A DNA stretch of 64,000 nt from Kamptonema formosum PCC 6407 (GTDB lineage: Bacteria; Cyanobacteriota; Cyanobacteriia; Cyanobacteriales; Microcoleaceae): positions 1,800,148-1,864,147 of the forward strand of contig NZ_KB235904.1 in the NCBI RefSeq assembly GCF_000332155.1, read 5' to 3'. Positions within the stretch are counted from its first letter, which is position 1. Every line of letters starts with the position of its first letter. Below the pieces are notes generated by a model. That model was not told the origin of the DNA. It did not search any database and saw only the letters and a list, made by a program, of their open reading frames with translations. A program made the position numbers and the translations under genes. Shown piece by piece: positions 55,356 through 62,621 of the stretch.

Positions 55356-57056
55356 CTAATTTTTATTTTCGGGCGATCGCCAAAAAACTATAGAGGGATC
55401 GAGGGGGACAACTTTGCTCCCTGGAAAATAAAAGTTGAGAATGCGATCGCTATTCCAACCCAATTTAGCCAAGTTATAAGACCCAGTTTGGCTCATCCCC
55501 ACACCGTGACCGAAACCGCCTCCCACAAAGGCATATCCTTTAATCGATTTATCGGGATTGTAGACTGGATCTAAATAAAACAGCGTACTGATTGGCGGCT
55601 CAAAAGCGTTGCGAATCTCATCTTTATCAATCTCAATTTTACCTGCATCAGTTTGCACGGTCATTTTCAAAACTCGACCCGCAGGCGATCGCTCCGTAAC
55701 TAACACCTGCTTAATCGTTTTAAAATTAGCCAGAGGACTCTGTTTCTTCTGAAAATATTGCTTCAGAAATGCAGTCATCGCCTCTAAGCTAGTTTCTTCC
55801 CGCCAGCGAAAGGCATCAGAACCTTCCTCATTAAACCCCTTCTTCAGGCTCATAAATCGCCGGAAATTCGCTTCATTTGCCAAGCTCTGCTTAGATAAAT
55901 CCCAAACATTACCTGGTGCGTCAATCACCGATCGCAAATAAGGTCGTTCTGGGCCATGCCAAACATCGCCAAAAGTAGCCGTAATCCCGCCGCTAGCCGC
56001 AGAATAAAGCGCGTCTACCAGTTCATTATTATATGCTACCACCAAACCGCGCGTCGCAGAAATTGCCCTATCAGTTTCAGGATATACCTCAGTCAATCCT
56101 TCGTAAACTTGGCAATTAGTATCTGCACACAATTCATAATTATCAACAGCAAAGCGACGCACATTTCTCAGCGCGTAAGTCCTCGCCAGAATTGTCTGAG
56201 CTTCAATCGAAGCATAGGGCGAGAATGCCCCGATTTCGTGCGGTACAACTCCCCGCAAATAAGTTTCTACAGGTACGTCATTGACTAAAGTATAAGTACC
56301 ATAAGCATTAGTTTGAAGTTGTAAACTTCCCCCGTAGCGGCGAGTATTCTCATAACTGGGAGTTGTTCCCGTCACCACCTCAATTACTCCGTTTCCTGCC
56401 GTCACCTTCAACTGATTACGATTATAGCGAAAGCCATTTAAAACCCAGAATGCCTGCGGTACTTGCTTGACAATTTTTGTATCGATAAAAGCGGTTTTAT
56501 TGCCTTGAGCCTGTAAACTTTCTAACAACAATCGCCGCAATAAAGGAGTTTTGTAAACATCTCGTTTCGCCCAAACTTGCCAGCGTTCCGGTTGAGCAAT
56601 TTCTACTTCAATTCCCCGATTTCGCCACTGATTAGCGCTATCTTCAGCACTCTCAAAACTGCGGTGAGCGCTGAGTATAACTCGTTCATCGACTACAGGT
56701 GCAGGTAGCGGTTTCATCGCCACTTCTAATTTGACACTGGCAGTGTTAGCTGTTTCTATTCCCTTGGGAGTTTGGTAACGCAAAGTTAGGCTTGAGCCTG
56801 GGGTAGCTTTCAGCGTCAGCTTGTCCGTTGGTTTAGTACCAAATCTCTGCACCACACCGATTTTGATATCTCGATCCTTGGGAGTCTGCGCGAAACTAGA
56901 CTCGCTACCAAGTCCTAGAAGGCAAAAAGCAGTAAAAAGCTGGACAGATATACTGAAATACTTAAAAAGCGAAGTTTGAGCTTGTTGAGCTAGCAAAGTT
57001 AACTGCCTCCTAGAACTGGAAATTTGGTACTTCCTTAGAACTGTAGGGTAGCACAA
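55356..57056 (-). CDS. SpoIID/LytB domain protein, secreted
   Basis: 566 residues from an upstream start at 57056, a TTG; no good ribosome site is seen, so the N-terminus is uncertain. A hydrophobic segment ending SESSFAQ near residue 57 is a signal peptide. A SPOR-like stretch (VILSAHRSFESAEDSANQWR) is near 125. The SpoIID/LytB domain (about 225-540) has TYLRGVVPHEIGAFSPYASI, TILARTYALRN, YSAASGGITATFGDVW and AFVGGGFGHGVGMSQTGSYN. The family includes a lytic transglycosylase that acts on denuded glycan; peptidoglycan remodelling is likely here. Confidence 0.85.
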   Translation of the reverse strand: MCYPTVLRKYQISSSRRQLTLLAQQAQTSLFKYFSISVQLFTAFCLLGLGSESSFAQTPKDRDIKIGVVQRFGTKPTDKLTLKATPGSSLTLRYQTPKGIETANTASVKLEVAMKPLPAPVVDERVILSAHRSFESAEDSANQWRNRGIEVEIAQPERWQVWAKRDVYKTPLLRRLLLESLQAQGNKTAFIDTKIVKQVPQAFWVLNGFRYNRNQLKVTAGNGVIEVVTGTTPSYENTRRYGGSLQLQTNAYGTYTLVNDVPVETYLRGVVPHEIGAFSPYASIEAQTILARTYALRNVRRFAVDNYELCADTNCQVYEGLTEVYPETDRAISATRGLVVAYNNELVDALYSAASGGITATFGDVWHGPERPYLRSVIDAPGNVWDLSKQSLANEANFRRFMSLKKGFNEEGSDAFRWREETSLEAMTAFLKQYFQKKQSPLANFKTIKQVLVTERSPAGRVLKMTVQTDAGKIEIDKDEIRNAFEPPISTLFYLDPVYNPDKSIKGYAFVGGGFGHGVGMSQTGSYNLAKLGWNSDRILNFYFPGSKVVPLDPSIVFWRSPENKN

Positions 57057-57145
57057 GTTTATGCGTCTACAGAGGTATTGACAAAAATCGATCTAACTTT
57101 GATTAATATTAACGAGATCGGACTTACGCAGACACAACCTAATAC

Positions 57146-57197
57146 AGTTAACAGTTGACAGTTAACAGTTAACAGTTAACAGTTAACAATTAACAAT
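57146..57197. repeat. AGTTAAC heptamer tract
   Basis: About seven AGTTAAC units with a half GGACTTACGCA element at about 57120-57130. The stop of the GDSL gene at 57183 is inside the tract (TTAACAATTT), so the gene tail was reached by the repeat. Confidence 0.7.
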
Positions 57198-57890
57198 TTT
57201 TTGTTTAGCTATTTGGTCAAGGGGTTCCCACTGGAGGACATCTTGGAGTAAAGATTGATAGCCGAGTACATTAGGATGAATGCCATCTTCAGAGAGGCGA
57301 GGATGCCACCAATCCTTACCCCGACTTAGCCATTTTTCAAAGATATCTAAATAGGGAATGTGGCGTTCCAAACACGCTTGGCAAGTGGCTTCTTTATATT
57401 TATACTGGTCTGCCTGGTTGTAGTACAAGCATTTTTGAAAGGGCATTTTGTTTTCATCAACAGGAACCATGCCGACAAATAGGACTGGACAAAGTTGATG
57501 GGCATGGTCTAACAAGTGATGCAAAACTGTGTTAAAATGCTCGAATTCAGTATAGTTGCGACCGTGAGGTAACTGAACTCTGGGGGAATCGTTAATGCCT
57601 ACTGAAAGGATAATCGCATCTGGGAGGCGATTTCTCAATTCTCCTCGATGGCGAAATTCGTTTTCGAGGCGTTGGGCAACTTGATAAACGCGATCGCCTC
57701 GTACTCCTAAATTGTAGAGGACATGACCCGGACTATCGGGCAACATCCATAACCGCCGCAGTCGCTCTACCCAGCCGCCGCCTTCGTGATCGCCAAAGCC
57801 ATAAACTAAGCTGTCCCCCAAGGCTACCAGTTTGAGGGGATGAGGATTTACTTGATGCAACCGAGGAAATGAATAGGCTACTGCTGCCAT
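57183..57890 (-). CDS. SGNH/GDSL hydrolase, soluble
   Basis: A 235-residue hydrolase. VALGDSLVYGFGDHEGGGWV near residue 23 (catalytic Ser), YNLGVRGDRVYQVAQRL near 60 (Gly), IILSVGINDSPRVQLP near 93 (Asn), and SEDGIHPNVLGYQSLL near 210 (Asp and His). No membrane segment is seen, so it is cytosolic or periplasmic without a signal. The likely reaction is ester hydrolysis. It is not related closely to the GDSL protein at 34765. Confidence 0.88.
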   Translation of the reverse strand: MAAVAYSFPRLHQVNPHPLKLVALGDSLVYGFGDHEGGGWVERLRRLWMLPDSPGHVLYNLGVRGDRVYQVAQRLENEFRHRGELRNRLPDAIILSVGINDSPRVQLPHGRNYTEFEHFNTVLHHLLDHAHQLCPVLFVGMVPVDENKMPFQKCLYYNQADQYKYKEATCQACLERHIPYLDIFEKWLSRGKDWWHPRLSEDGIHPNVLGYQSLLQDVLQWEPLDQIAKQKIVNC

Positions 57891-58083
57891 AATCTAAAAA
57901 AAGTGAGTAAAAGAATTTACAGAACTATTTCCCGAACTGAGTACAGCGTTGTCCGCGCCTTCAGGTCTGAACGGCATTGGATGGGATTAGCAAATGTTAT
58001 ACTTTTGCGTAATGCCGTTGGCAGTGTCAAGAATCTTGACATAGTAAAATAGAATGTAACACTATAGTAAGGTGGTTAGTCTC

Positions 58084-58320
58084 ATGCTTAAGCGTCCAAC
58101 GTTCGATTCAACTCAGTTAACCCGTAGGGCGGAGGAGTTGATCAATGCAGCTTCTAATCGCTACCGAATTACGGTACAAGTGGCGAACCGCGCCAAACGC
58201 CGTCGCTATGAAGATTTTGATAATATGGATGACCACTTGATGAAGCCGGTGATGCGGGCGATTTTTGAGATGTCCGATGAGCTGACGCAAGAGGAAATTA
58301 TTGGGGAGCCTTTGAGGTAG
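58084..58320 (+). CDS. rpoZ: RNA polymerase omega subunit
   Basis: A 78-residue subunit from ATG 58084 with AAGGTGG upstream; a start four codons earlier is also open. [20 protein letters not shown] and [33 protein letters not shown] match the short cyanobacterial RpoZ (Ycf61 in plastids). It stabilises the RNA polymerase core. The next gene follows at 18 bp, so a small operon rpoZ-secreted protein-DUF1818 is likely. Confidence 0.95.
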   Translation: MLKRPTFDSTQLTRRAEELINAASNRYRITVQVANRAKRRRYEDFDNMDDHLMKPVMRAIFEMSDELTQEEIIGEPLR

Positions 58321-58337
58321 GAGTTCTGTCGAAAACT

Positions 58338-58973
58338 GTGAGCAATTTTAAGCGAGTTTTGAGTTTTGCGATCGTCGCTCTGAGTGTGGCGTGTCTCACT
58401 GTTTTGGGGGGGATTTTTGAATCAGGGGAATTGAGTGTTTCGGCGCGATCGCCTTTAACTATGGCGAGTCCCCAACCAACTCAGGTGCAGCGGTTGGCTC
58501 AGCAACCTCTACAGGAGTTGCGGGTGAGTGAGGTATGGCGGTTGGTTTATCAACAGTTGCCTGATTTTCCAAAGGAAAATAATTATGTTTCAAAGGAGAC
58601 TGGGAAAGTCGATCCGAACAATACTTTGGTAGGGCGGTTGATTCGCTATCATTTATTTGTCAAGGGTCGCCCTGGTAATTATCGTCTGGATTGGAAGCTA
58701 ACTTTAGCTGACTATTTGGGGGTGACTCCTGAGTTTTTGGAAGAGTCGGTGTATCCAGGGGGTGATGTGTTGCGGTTAAATCCAATGGAGCGCGATCGCA
58801 CTGTGATTCAAGACCTCAATCGCGCTCAGCGGGATACTTTGATTCAAGTTTTAGTGGATATTTTTAATGGGAATGCTCCGAGCGTACCTGCTGCGGGTGG
58901 GAGTCAAGAGCGATCGCCTTCACAAGTACCACCAGCACCACAACCAGGGGATGCCAAGCTATTGATGCCGTAA
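58338..58973 (+). CDS. Conserved secreted protein, unknown
   Basis: 211 residues from GTG 58338 (18 bp after rpoZ). A signal peptide (FKRVLSFAIVALSVACLTVL) leads to a Ser/Gln-rich stretch. RVSEVWRLVYQQLPDFPKEN near residue 62, TLVGRLIRYHLFVKGRPGNY near 96 and LDWKLTLADYLGVTPEFLEE near 118 look like a compact helical domain. The C-terminus is Pro-rich. I recognise no function. Three stacked genes with DUF1818 3 bp after suggest co-expression. Confidence 0.75.
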   Translation: MSNFKRVLSFAIVALSVACLTVLGGIFESGELSVSARSPLTMASPQPTQVQRLAQQPLQELRVSEVWRLVYQQLPDFPKENNYVSKETGKVDPNNTLVGRLIRYHLFVKGRPGNYRLDWKLTLADYLGVTPEFLEESVYPGGDVLRLNPMERDRTVIQDLNRAQRDTLIQVLVDIFNGNAPSVPAAGGSQERSPSQVPPAPQPGDAKLLMP

Positions 58974-58975
58974 GC

Positions 58976-59341
58976 ATGGAGCGCGTAATTAAGACTGGTG
59001 CGGGTTGGCGTTTAGGATGGAACCCCAAGGCGGCGGAATTTAAGGGTTTAGTGGGTGGGGATGATTGGGCGATCGAGTTGACAGAGGCAGAGTTGAATGA
59101 TTTTTGCAGATTGTTGGGGCAGTTAGCCGAAACGATGAGCTTGATGGCTGCTGAGTTAATGGATGAGGAGAAAATCGCCTGTGAAGTGGAAAGCGATTTG
59201 CTGTGGATGCAGGCCGAAGGTTATCCCGAAGCTTACAGCATAAAGTTGATTTTGAATGCGGGACGGCGGTGCGAGAGTTCTTGGGAGGCGGCGGCGGTTC
59301 CTGGTTTAGTACAGGCGGCACAGGTTTTAAAAGTTTTTTGA
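58976..59341 (+). CDS. DUF1818 family protein
   Basis: A 121-residue protein. VIKTGAGWRLGWNPKAAEFK, GLVGGDDWAIELTEAELNDF and AAVPGLVQAAQVL match DUF1818, a family limited to cyanobacteria and plastids. Its function is not known, though a compact alpha/beta fold is predicted. Its ATG lies 2 bp after the stop of the preceding gene. Confidence 0.88.
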   Translation: MERVIKTGAGWRLGWNPKAAEFKGLVGGDDWAIELTEAELNDFCRLLGQLAETMSLMAAELMDEEKIACEVESDLLWMQAEGYPEAYSIKLILNAGRRCESSWEAAAVPGLVQAAQVLKVF

Positions 59342-59389
59342 ATTTTATTTGACTTTACTTGATATTGATGATATATTGAAGAGATGTGT

Positions 59390-59463
59390 CGGGGCGTAGC
59401 GCAGCTTGGTAGCGCACTACTTTGGGGTAGTAGGGGTCGTGGGTTCAAATCCCGCCGCTCCGA
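59390..59463 (+). tRNA. tRNA-Pro (anticodon GGG)
   Basis: 74 nt fold into a full cloverleaf: acceptor CGGGGCG/CGCTCCG (one G-T pair), D-arm GCGCAGCTTGGTAGCGC, anticodon arm CTACT-TTGGGGT-AGTAG with anticodon GGG, variable GGGTC, T-arm GTGGGTTCAAATCCCGC, discriminator A. CCA is not encoded. It decodes CCC/CCU. Confidence 0.96.
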
Positions 59464-59469
59464 TGGTTG

Positions 59470-59495
59470 AAACCTGCTTTTTGGAGCAGGTTTTG
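59470..59495 (+). terminator. Terminator of tRNA-Pro
   Basis: AAACCTGC and GCAGGTTT pair over 8 bp with an 8-nt loop, then TTTTG. It starts 6 bp after the tRNA. Confidence 0.7.
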
Positions 59496-59632
59496 ACGTT
59501 TTAAGAGTCTTTTTTATTAATCACTTCATTCTGAATTAGGACTGACACGGGGAGGATTAATTATAAAATTGGGGCGTAAGATTAAAAATATACCCAACAC
59601 GAAAACAAGTATTTTGCTAAGGGACAACTGCT

Positions 59633-60265
59633 CTAACGAGTCTGCAAATTCAATAGACTTTGAACGAGAGCGGGTAATTTACTACAACAAGGATTTGAAT
59701 ACTCACGCAATTCATCACGCTCAATTTGCGCTGCAATTCGCTCTGCACGTTGAATAGCTTGGGGGGTTAACTCTTTTAATGGTTCTGGGTAAAGACACAT
59801 TGACTTTTCATAGTTAGAAATATGTTCTCCCAACAGAGCTTTCGCTTTATCACGAGTAATTTGTGCAAAATAATCTCGAAAATGAATTAGATACCAAAAC
59901 TCAAAACATGGGTTTGTAATTGCTAGATGAATCTCTTGACTATTAGCCCTATTAATTGCACTTTCCCAATTTTCATAATTTTGCTCGATATGCTCATCTC
60001 CATCAAAAACTGCCCAAGCTTTGTCTCCTTGAGTCCAGCTTCGCTCTCGCTTCATTTCTTGGCGGGTTTCAATTGCAAGTTCAATAATGCTACGCGGATC
60101 AGTTCTACCACGATGAGGCAGAACAATAATATTTAGAGTAGAGAGACGTAGTTCTCTGCGGATACTTTCAAAATAACCTGGTTCTGTCTTACTTCCTTCG
60201 CAAGCAATCAATATTTTTTGACCAATTTCTTTGCTTGGTCTTTGACGATTTAGCTTTCTTGACAC
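59633..60265 (-). CDS. rloB: RloB family protein (Toprim-like effector of an ATPase pair)
   Basis: A 210-residue protein. KILIACEGSKTEPGYF near residue 17 (Glu23) and WAVFDGDEH near 84-91 (DxD at 88/90) match the EGxxTE and DxD elements of the RloB/AbiLii family, likely a Toprim fold; ITNPCFEFWYLIHFRDYF is the other conserved block. A metal-dependent nuclease effector is inferred. The GTG start overlaps the last 16 bases of the upstream rloA-like gene, with GAAGGTGAAGAGA as ribosome site: strong translational coupling. The pair resembles AbiLi/AbiLii and RloA/RloB, defence systems of the abortive type. Confidence 0.85.
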   Translation of the reverse strand: MSRKLNRQRPSKEIGQKILIACEGSKTEPGYFESIRRELRLSTLNIIVLPHRGRTDPRSIIELAIETRQEMKRERSWTQGDKAWAVFDGDEHIEQNYENWESAINRANSQEIHLAITNPCFEFWYLIHFRDYFAQITRDKAKALLGEHISNYEKSMCLYPEPLKELTPQAIQRAERIAAQIERDELREYSNPCCSKLPALVQSLLNLQTR

Positions 60266-61560
60266 TTCTCTTCACCTTCCAAAATCATTTCTTCATCAGA
60301 TGGTAGAAAAGGAACAGCCCCAAATCTGCCATCTAAATAAGCTTTATCAATTGCCAAATCATTCCGTACATGGAAATCTGTTAATGGATATAACTCTGTA
60401 CTTTGGTCTGAACGCTTTTGTGTAAACCAAATCTGATCTCGTCTCAGCAAATTATTTCTCTGTAATGTATTGTCATGGCTAGTAAGAATTAGCTGTCCAT
60501 ATTCCCGATTCATTTTAGGATTCTGAAACATTCTAACAATACTACGCACAATATTGGGATGTATATTATTTCCCAATTCATCAATTAGTATTAAATCACC
60601 TGTATAAAAAGCTAAAATCATCCGATATGCGAGACTGAAAAGCCGTTGAGTGCCAAGAGATTCCTCTTCAAAAAGCCATCTAACTTCATGCCCTTCATTA
60701 GTCTTATGTAAAGCATATATATCAAACTCAAAGTTCTCATCTTCTTTCTTTTGAATTTGTATGTCTGAAAGCCCAGTATCAAATTTTTTGATTATATCTA
60801 AGGCTTTTTTGTGGATCTGTAATGACGTAGAAATAGTTGCTTCATATAAGGTCATAGTATGAAAAAGGTCGTAGGATTCATGTCCTAAGCTAATTCCTGA
60901 CCAGCGATTTCTAAGCCACATACATAGTGGCTCAACCACATCTACTTCAAGTTTTAATAATATGCTGATAAATGATTCGTTCTCTCTAACACTTTTTTGA
61001 AGCTGAGTATGAGAGCCAGAGAAATCTGAACCATTCTTCCATAGGTTTTTCTTTAACTCTTCATTCCATCTACGTTGAAATAAAATCCGAGAACGCTTTG
61101 TTTCGGCAAGTTTATACTCTAAACTTTCTGAGATTATGAGATTTTGATTAATTGCTAAAGAATAAGTGTAAATATTATTATTGAATAGTGTTCGGAGTTC
61201 AAAGCGTGTCGGTTCTTTAGAAGAAGTACCATCTAATCTAAAAGGAGTAGGTTTTGCATACTTAAATAAACGGGAAGCTCCTGCTAATTCTTGACTACCA
61301 TGAGCCATAAGTAGCAACAAATAATCTAAAGCTTGAATAACATTACTTTTACCTGAAGCATTAGCACCAAAGATTGCTAAAACAGGTAAAATTTCAATGT
61401 CCCATCCTTCAACTTGGTATCCCGGTGTAATCTCATTATCTGTCTTAGTTCGCTTATTCTTACTGCTTTGACTACCCTGACGAGAACGCTGTGCCACTGC
61501 GCTAAGAGTGACAGGCTCTTTGATGGAGCGATAGTTCTCGACTGTGAAGTCTACAAGCAT
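60250..61560 (-). CDS. rloA: AAA-family ATPase (RloA/AbiLi-like)
   Basis: A 436-residue ATPase of the ABC-ATPase/AAA_21 type. FTVENYRSIKEPVTLSAVAQ opens it, Walker A GANASGKS at 65-72, the signature-like SLGTQRLFSLAYRMILAFYT near 320, Walker B LILIDELGNNIHP near 345 and the H-loop-like ILTSHDNTL. This is the SMC/OLD-like recognition partner for the RloB effector with which it shares 16 bases. TATAAT on the minus strand at 61605-61610 may be its -10, about 45 bp before ATG 61560. The AT-rich base use differs from that of neighbouring housekeeping genes, in keeping with transfer. Confidence 0.88.
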   Translation of the reverse strand: MLVDFTVENYRSIKEPVTLSAVAQRSRQGSQSSKNKRTKTDNEITPGYQVEGWDIEILPVLAIFGANASGKSNVIQALDYLLLLMAHGSQELAGASRLFKYAKPTPFRLDGTSSKEPTRFELRTLFNNNIYTYSLAINQNLIISESLEYKLAETKRSRILFQRRWNEELKKNLWKNGSDFSGSHTQLQKSVRENESFISILLKLEVDVVEPLCMWLRNRWSGISLGHESYDLFHTMTLYEATISTSLQIHKKALDIIKKFDTGLSDIQIQKKEDENFEFDIYALHKTNEGHEVRWLFEEESLGTQRLFSLAYRMILAFYTGDLILIDELGNNIHPNIVRSIVRMFQNPKMNREYGQLILTSHDNTLQRNNLLRRDQIWFTQKRSDQSTELYPLTDFHVRNDLAIDKAYLDGRFGAVPFLPSDEEMILEGEEKCQES

Positions 61561-61604
61561 GATTTGGCTTCCGTTAGGCTATTTTACGTGACTTATTCAC
61601 GATA

Positions 61605-61610
61605 ATTATA
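61605..61610 (-). promoter_or_regulatory. Possible -10 of the rloAB promoter
   Basis: Minus-strand TATAAT, 45 bp before the rloA start. No convincing -35 is found, so confidence is low. Confidence 0.3.
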
Positions 61611-61801
61611 CCCTAGTTTGAGTGAATCTCCTTCTTTCAGATGAAAGACGATCATCTTATTGTGACGCTATTACTCCAACTATCCTTTCACCCAGTGAAG
61701 CCCTAGCGCGATCGCGCCACACTGGATGAATCGCGGGACGGGTTAAACTGAACTAGACCAATATTCGATTCCGATCGATCGAGCAGGTGAGAGCGCTAGC
61801 T

Positions 61802-62353
61802 ATGGAAATCGTTACTAACAGATTTCTCCTACGGGATTTTACCAGAGAAGATGAACCTGCATTTTTGGCCTATCATGCTGACCCTCGCTATGCTGAATTC
61901 TGTGCGCCAGAAGAAGTTACACCCAGCTTTACCCGCGACCTACTTCAAAGGTTTAGGGAATGGGCAACTGAACACCCTCGGCGCAATTATCAGCTTGCTA
62001 TAGTCGATCGCCGTACTCTAGAATTAGTTGGCTGTGGTGGTTTGCGCCGTGATAGTTATGGCCCCGAACAAGCAGAACTAGGTATTGAGTTAGCACCTCA
62101 GTTTTGGGGGCGTTACGCCTATGCTATTGAGGTTGGGAAAGCTTTAATTGAATTTGGGTTCCGCGATTTGGGGTTAAACGAAATTCGCGGTATTTCTGTC
62201 AGTGCTAATTTGCGCATATCCAGGTTAGCAAAACGCTATGGATTCGTTGTAATCGGTACGCCAGCCAGTCCAGATTGGATGAGTACGCGAGGATGGAACC
62301 AAATTGAATGGCAGCTTATACGAGAAACCTGGGAGAATTTATCTACTATCTAA
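61802..62353 (+). CDS. GNAT acetyltransferase (RimJ/RimL type)
   Basis: 183 residues from ATG 61802, with GGTGAGAG 10 nt upstream; a GTG at 61787 is also open. ITNRFLLRDF-type start (TNRFLLRDFTREDEPAFLAY), YQLAIVDRRTLELVGCGGLR near 68 and AELGIELAPQFWGRYAYAIE near 94 carry the acetyl-CoA-binding pattern; LNEIRGISVSANLRISRLAK near 128 (Asn, a conserved site) and RYGFVVIGT follow. The acceptor is unknown; the RimJ/RimL family acts on protein N-termini or on small amines. It stands alone. Confidence 0.88.
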   Translation: MEIVTNRFLLRDFTREDEPAFLAYHADPRYAEFCAPEEVTPSFTRDLLQRFREWATEHPRRNYQLAIVDRRTLELVGCGGLRRDSYGPEQAELGIELAPQFWGRYAYAIEVGKALIEFGFRDLGLNEIRGISVSANLRISRLAKRYGFVVIGTPASPDWMSTRGWNQIEWQLIRETWENLSTI

Positions 62354-62621
62354 AGATGCCTGACCGCATTATGCTAATTCTTATTCCTATTCCCGTTAAT
62401 GAATACAGTTCTATAGTAATTTGGGGTGGATTATACGATTAATATTGGGTAATTAAGATGGAACTTTGTCAAGTAATAGTTGATAAATTAATGAGTGTCA
62501 GAGGTAATAAGCTGCCATTTTTCCAGATGGGTTTGAGAGGATAATCCCAGGGGATTTGTGTCTGGTCGCGTTTTGCTTTAAAGTAGTAATAGGCAAAGCG
62601 GATTAAAAAATAATAGAAATA

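Noticed and set aside
58036..58068. TTGACA and TATAGT as an rpoZ promoter
   Set aside because: The spacing is 21 bp, too long for a standard promoter, and no other support exists.
59390..61700. Integrative element with att sites at tRNA-Pro
   Set aside because: No integrase gene and no repeat of the tRNA 3' end was found downstream of the defence pair.
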